Assembly (NCBI GenBank): GCA_017989885.1
Contig: JAGNPA010000090.1
Span: 1 to 7,119, forward strand
Origin: Aquabacterium sp.
GTDB taxonomy: Bacteria > Pseudomonadota > Gammaproteobacteria > Burkholderiales > Burkholderiaceae_C
Length of the DNA stretch: 7,119 nt
Direction of reading: 5' to 3'
Part shown: in pieces, positions 5,969 to 7,119 of the stretch
Layout of the letters: the number at the start of each line of letters is the position of its first letter
How positions within the stretch are numbered: the stretch's first letter is position 1
Program-made: the position numbers and the translations under genes
Notes under the pieces: generated by a model
Databases searched by the model: none
What the model saw: only the letters and a program-made list of their open reading frames with translations
Told to the model about the DNA's origin: nothing

Positions 5969-7119
5969 GTGAATCGCTGGGGCGAGCCGGCTGAGCGGCC
6001 CCTGGCGAGGGTGTGGGGGGTGTCGGCCCTGGTGCAGGCCATCGGCGACAGTCTGGCCACACGGTTTGCAGGCTGTGTGGTGCGAGGCGAAATCAGCGGC
6101 TTCACGCGGGCGGCCAGTGGGCATGGCTACTTCACGCTCAAGGACGAGCGCGGTCAGGCATCCTTGCGCTGCGCGATGTTCCGCCGTGCCTTGTCGCAGG
6201 TGGACTTTCAACCCGCAGAAGGCATGCTGGTGGAGGCGCGCGGCAACCTGGCGGTGTACGAGGCGCGCGGTGAGTTGCAATTGGTGGTCGAGGGCTTGCA
6301 GAGGGCGGGCGCGGGTGCCTTGTACGAGCAGTTCTTGCGGCTGAAGGCGAAGCTGGAGGCCGAAGGGCTGTTTGATGTGGCCCGCAAGCGGCCGATACCG
6401 GGTTACCCGCGTCGCATCGGGGTGGTGACCTCGCTGGCCGCCGCCGCCTTGCACGACGTGTTGACGGCACTGGCGCGGCGTGTGCCGCATGTCGAGGTGG
6501 TTGTCTCGCCGGCCGCCGTGCAGGGTGCAGAAGCCCCGGCTCAGTTGGTGCAGGCGCTGGCCGCCTTGACCTTGGTGCACCTTGGTGGCACGCCCTTGGA
6601 CGCGATCATCGTGTGTCGCGGTGGCGGCTCCATGGAGGACCTGTGGTCGTTCAATGACGAGCGGGTGGTGCGTGCCGTGGTGGGGTGCCCGGTGCCCGTG
6701 ATCAGCGGCGTGGGCCACGAGACCGATGTCACCTTGGTGGACTTTGCGGCCGACCTGCGTGCGCCCACGCCGACAGCGGCGGCGGAGATGGTGGCGCGCG
6801 ATCGTGGCGACGCGCTGGCGCAACTGGATGCACTGGCGCAGCACCTGTCGCACCGCATGGGGCAACGTCTGGATGGCCAGGCACAGCGTCTGGACCAGAT
6901 CGCGTTTCGTCTGACGCGCCCCTCGCAGCTGTTGGGGCAGCACGTGCAGCGCCTGCACATGGCCGAGCATCGCATGCTGGCCGCCTGCCAGCGTCGGGTG
7001 CAGGGGGGCGGGCAGGCCTTGCCGGTGTTGCAGGCCCGCCTGATGCGCGCCACGGCCAGTCAGCTGGCGCAGGCGCAGGCGCGTCTGGAAGCGCGAGGCG
7101 ACCGGCTGGAGGCCTTGAG
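5969..7119 (+). CDS. xseA: Exodeoxyribonuclease VII large subunit (partial, C-terminus beyond right edge)
   Basis: XseA is the catalytic subunit of exonuclease VII, which with XseB degrades single-stranded DNA in both directions and acts in repair. The frame gives 383 codons before the window ends. An N-terminal OB-fold for DNA binding covers about 15-110 (VRGEISGFTRAASGHGYFTLKD, LRCAMFRRA). The catalytic domain follows, with LHDVLTAL (D163), CRGGGSMEDLWSFNDE (216-231, R217) and SGVGHETDVTLVDFAADLRAPTPTAAAE (246-273, H250 and D253). These residues correspond by eye to the catalytic D155, R205, H238 and D241 of E. coli. After about 280 an Ala/Gln/Leu/Arg-rich coiled-coil region begins and is cut by the edge. 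GTG at 5969 has GGGAG with a 6-nt spacer and gives a start compatible with relatives (VWGVSALVQAIGDSL). It is transcribed away from exbB. Confidence 0.96.
   Translation, partial: MNRWGEPAERPLARVWGVSALVQAIGDSLATRFAGCVVRGEISGFTRAASGHGYFTLKDERGQASLRCAMFRRALSQVDFQPAEGMLVEARGNLAVYEARGELQLVVEGLQRAGAGALYEQFLRLKAKLEAEGLFDVARKRPIPGYPRRIGVVTSLAAAALHDVLTALARRVPHVEVVVSPAAVQGAEAPAQLVQALAALTLVHLGGTPLDAIIVCRGGGSMEDLWSFNDERVVRAVVGCPVPVISGVGHETDVTLVDFAADLRAPTPTAAAEMVARDRGDALAQLDALAQHLSHRMGQRLDGQAQRLDQIAFRLTRPSQLLGQHVQRLHMAEHRMLAACQRRVQGGGQALPVLQARLMRATASQLAQAQARLEARGDRLEAL

Noticed and set aside
5858..6970. Minus-strand frame of 370 codons
   Set aside because: Antisense to xseA; His/Gln/Arg-rich shadow with no family signature.

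Overview
The window is GC-rich bacterial chromosome with tightly packed housekeeping genes. Protein sequences and gene order point to a betaproteobacterium, most likely Burkholderiales. The order exbB-exbD-lpxK-Trm112-kdsB-adk, divergent from xseA, is the usual arrangement in that group. The genus cannot be fixed from this sequence.

Layout, left to right: a minus-strand block fills 1-5606. Read in its own direction (right to left) it is exbB (TTG start at 5606), exbD, lpxK, a 68-residue Trm112/YcaR-family protein, kdsB, adk, then dnaG, which leaves the window at base 1 without its C-terminal helicase-binding domain. Gaps are 2 to 33 nt from exbB to kdsB, about 130 nt between kdsB and adk, and about 100 nt between adk and dnaG. 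A 362-nt divergent intergenic region (5607-5968) separates this block from xseA, which runs rightward and is cut by the right edge after 383 codons.

How the genes fit together: lpxK and kdsB serve lipid A/Kdo synthesis (outer-membrane lipopolysaccharide). exbB and exbD encode an inner-membrane proton-driven motor. adk is nucleotide metabolism; dnaG and xseA are replication and repair. Five of the eight genes are probably one transcript, with adk and dnaG possibly joined by read-through.

The non-coding DNA holds the less ordinary content. There is a consensus DnaA box with a near-consensus neighbour 12 bp away, and an AT-rich island with a 19-bp inverted repeat, both between exbB and xseA. 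A terminator-like hairpin lies just before lpxK. A pyrimidine tract resembling the 16S rRNA 3' end lies just before dnaG, which has no Shine-Dalgarno sequence. I found no mobile element, CRISPR array, tRNA, rRNA or evident new multi-gene system. The long plus-strand ORFs opposite the minus-strand genes are high-GC antisense shadows.
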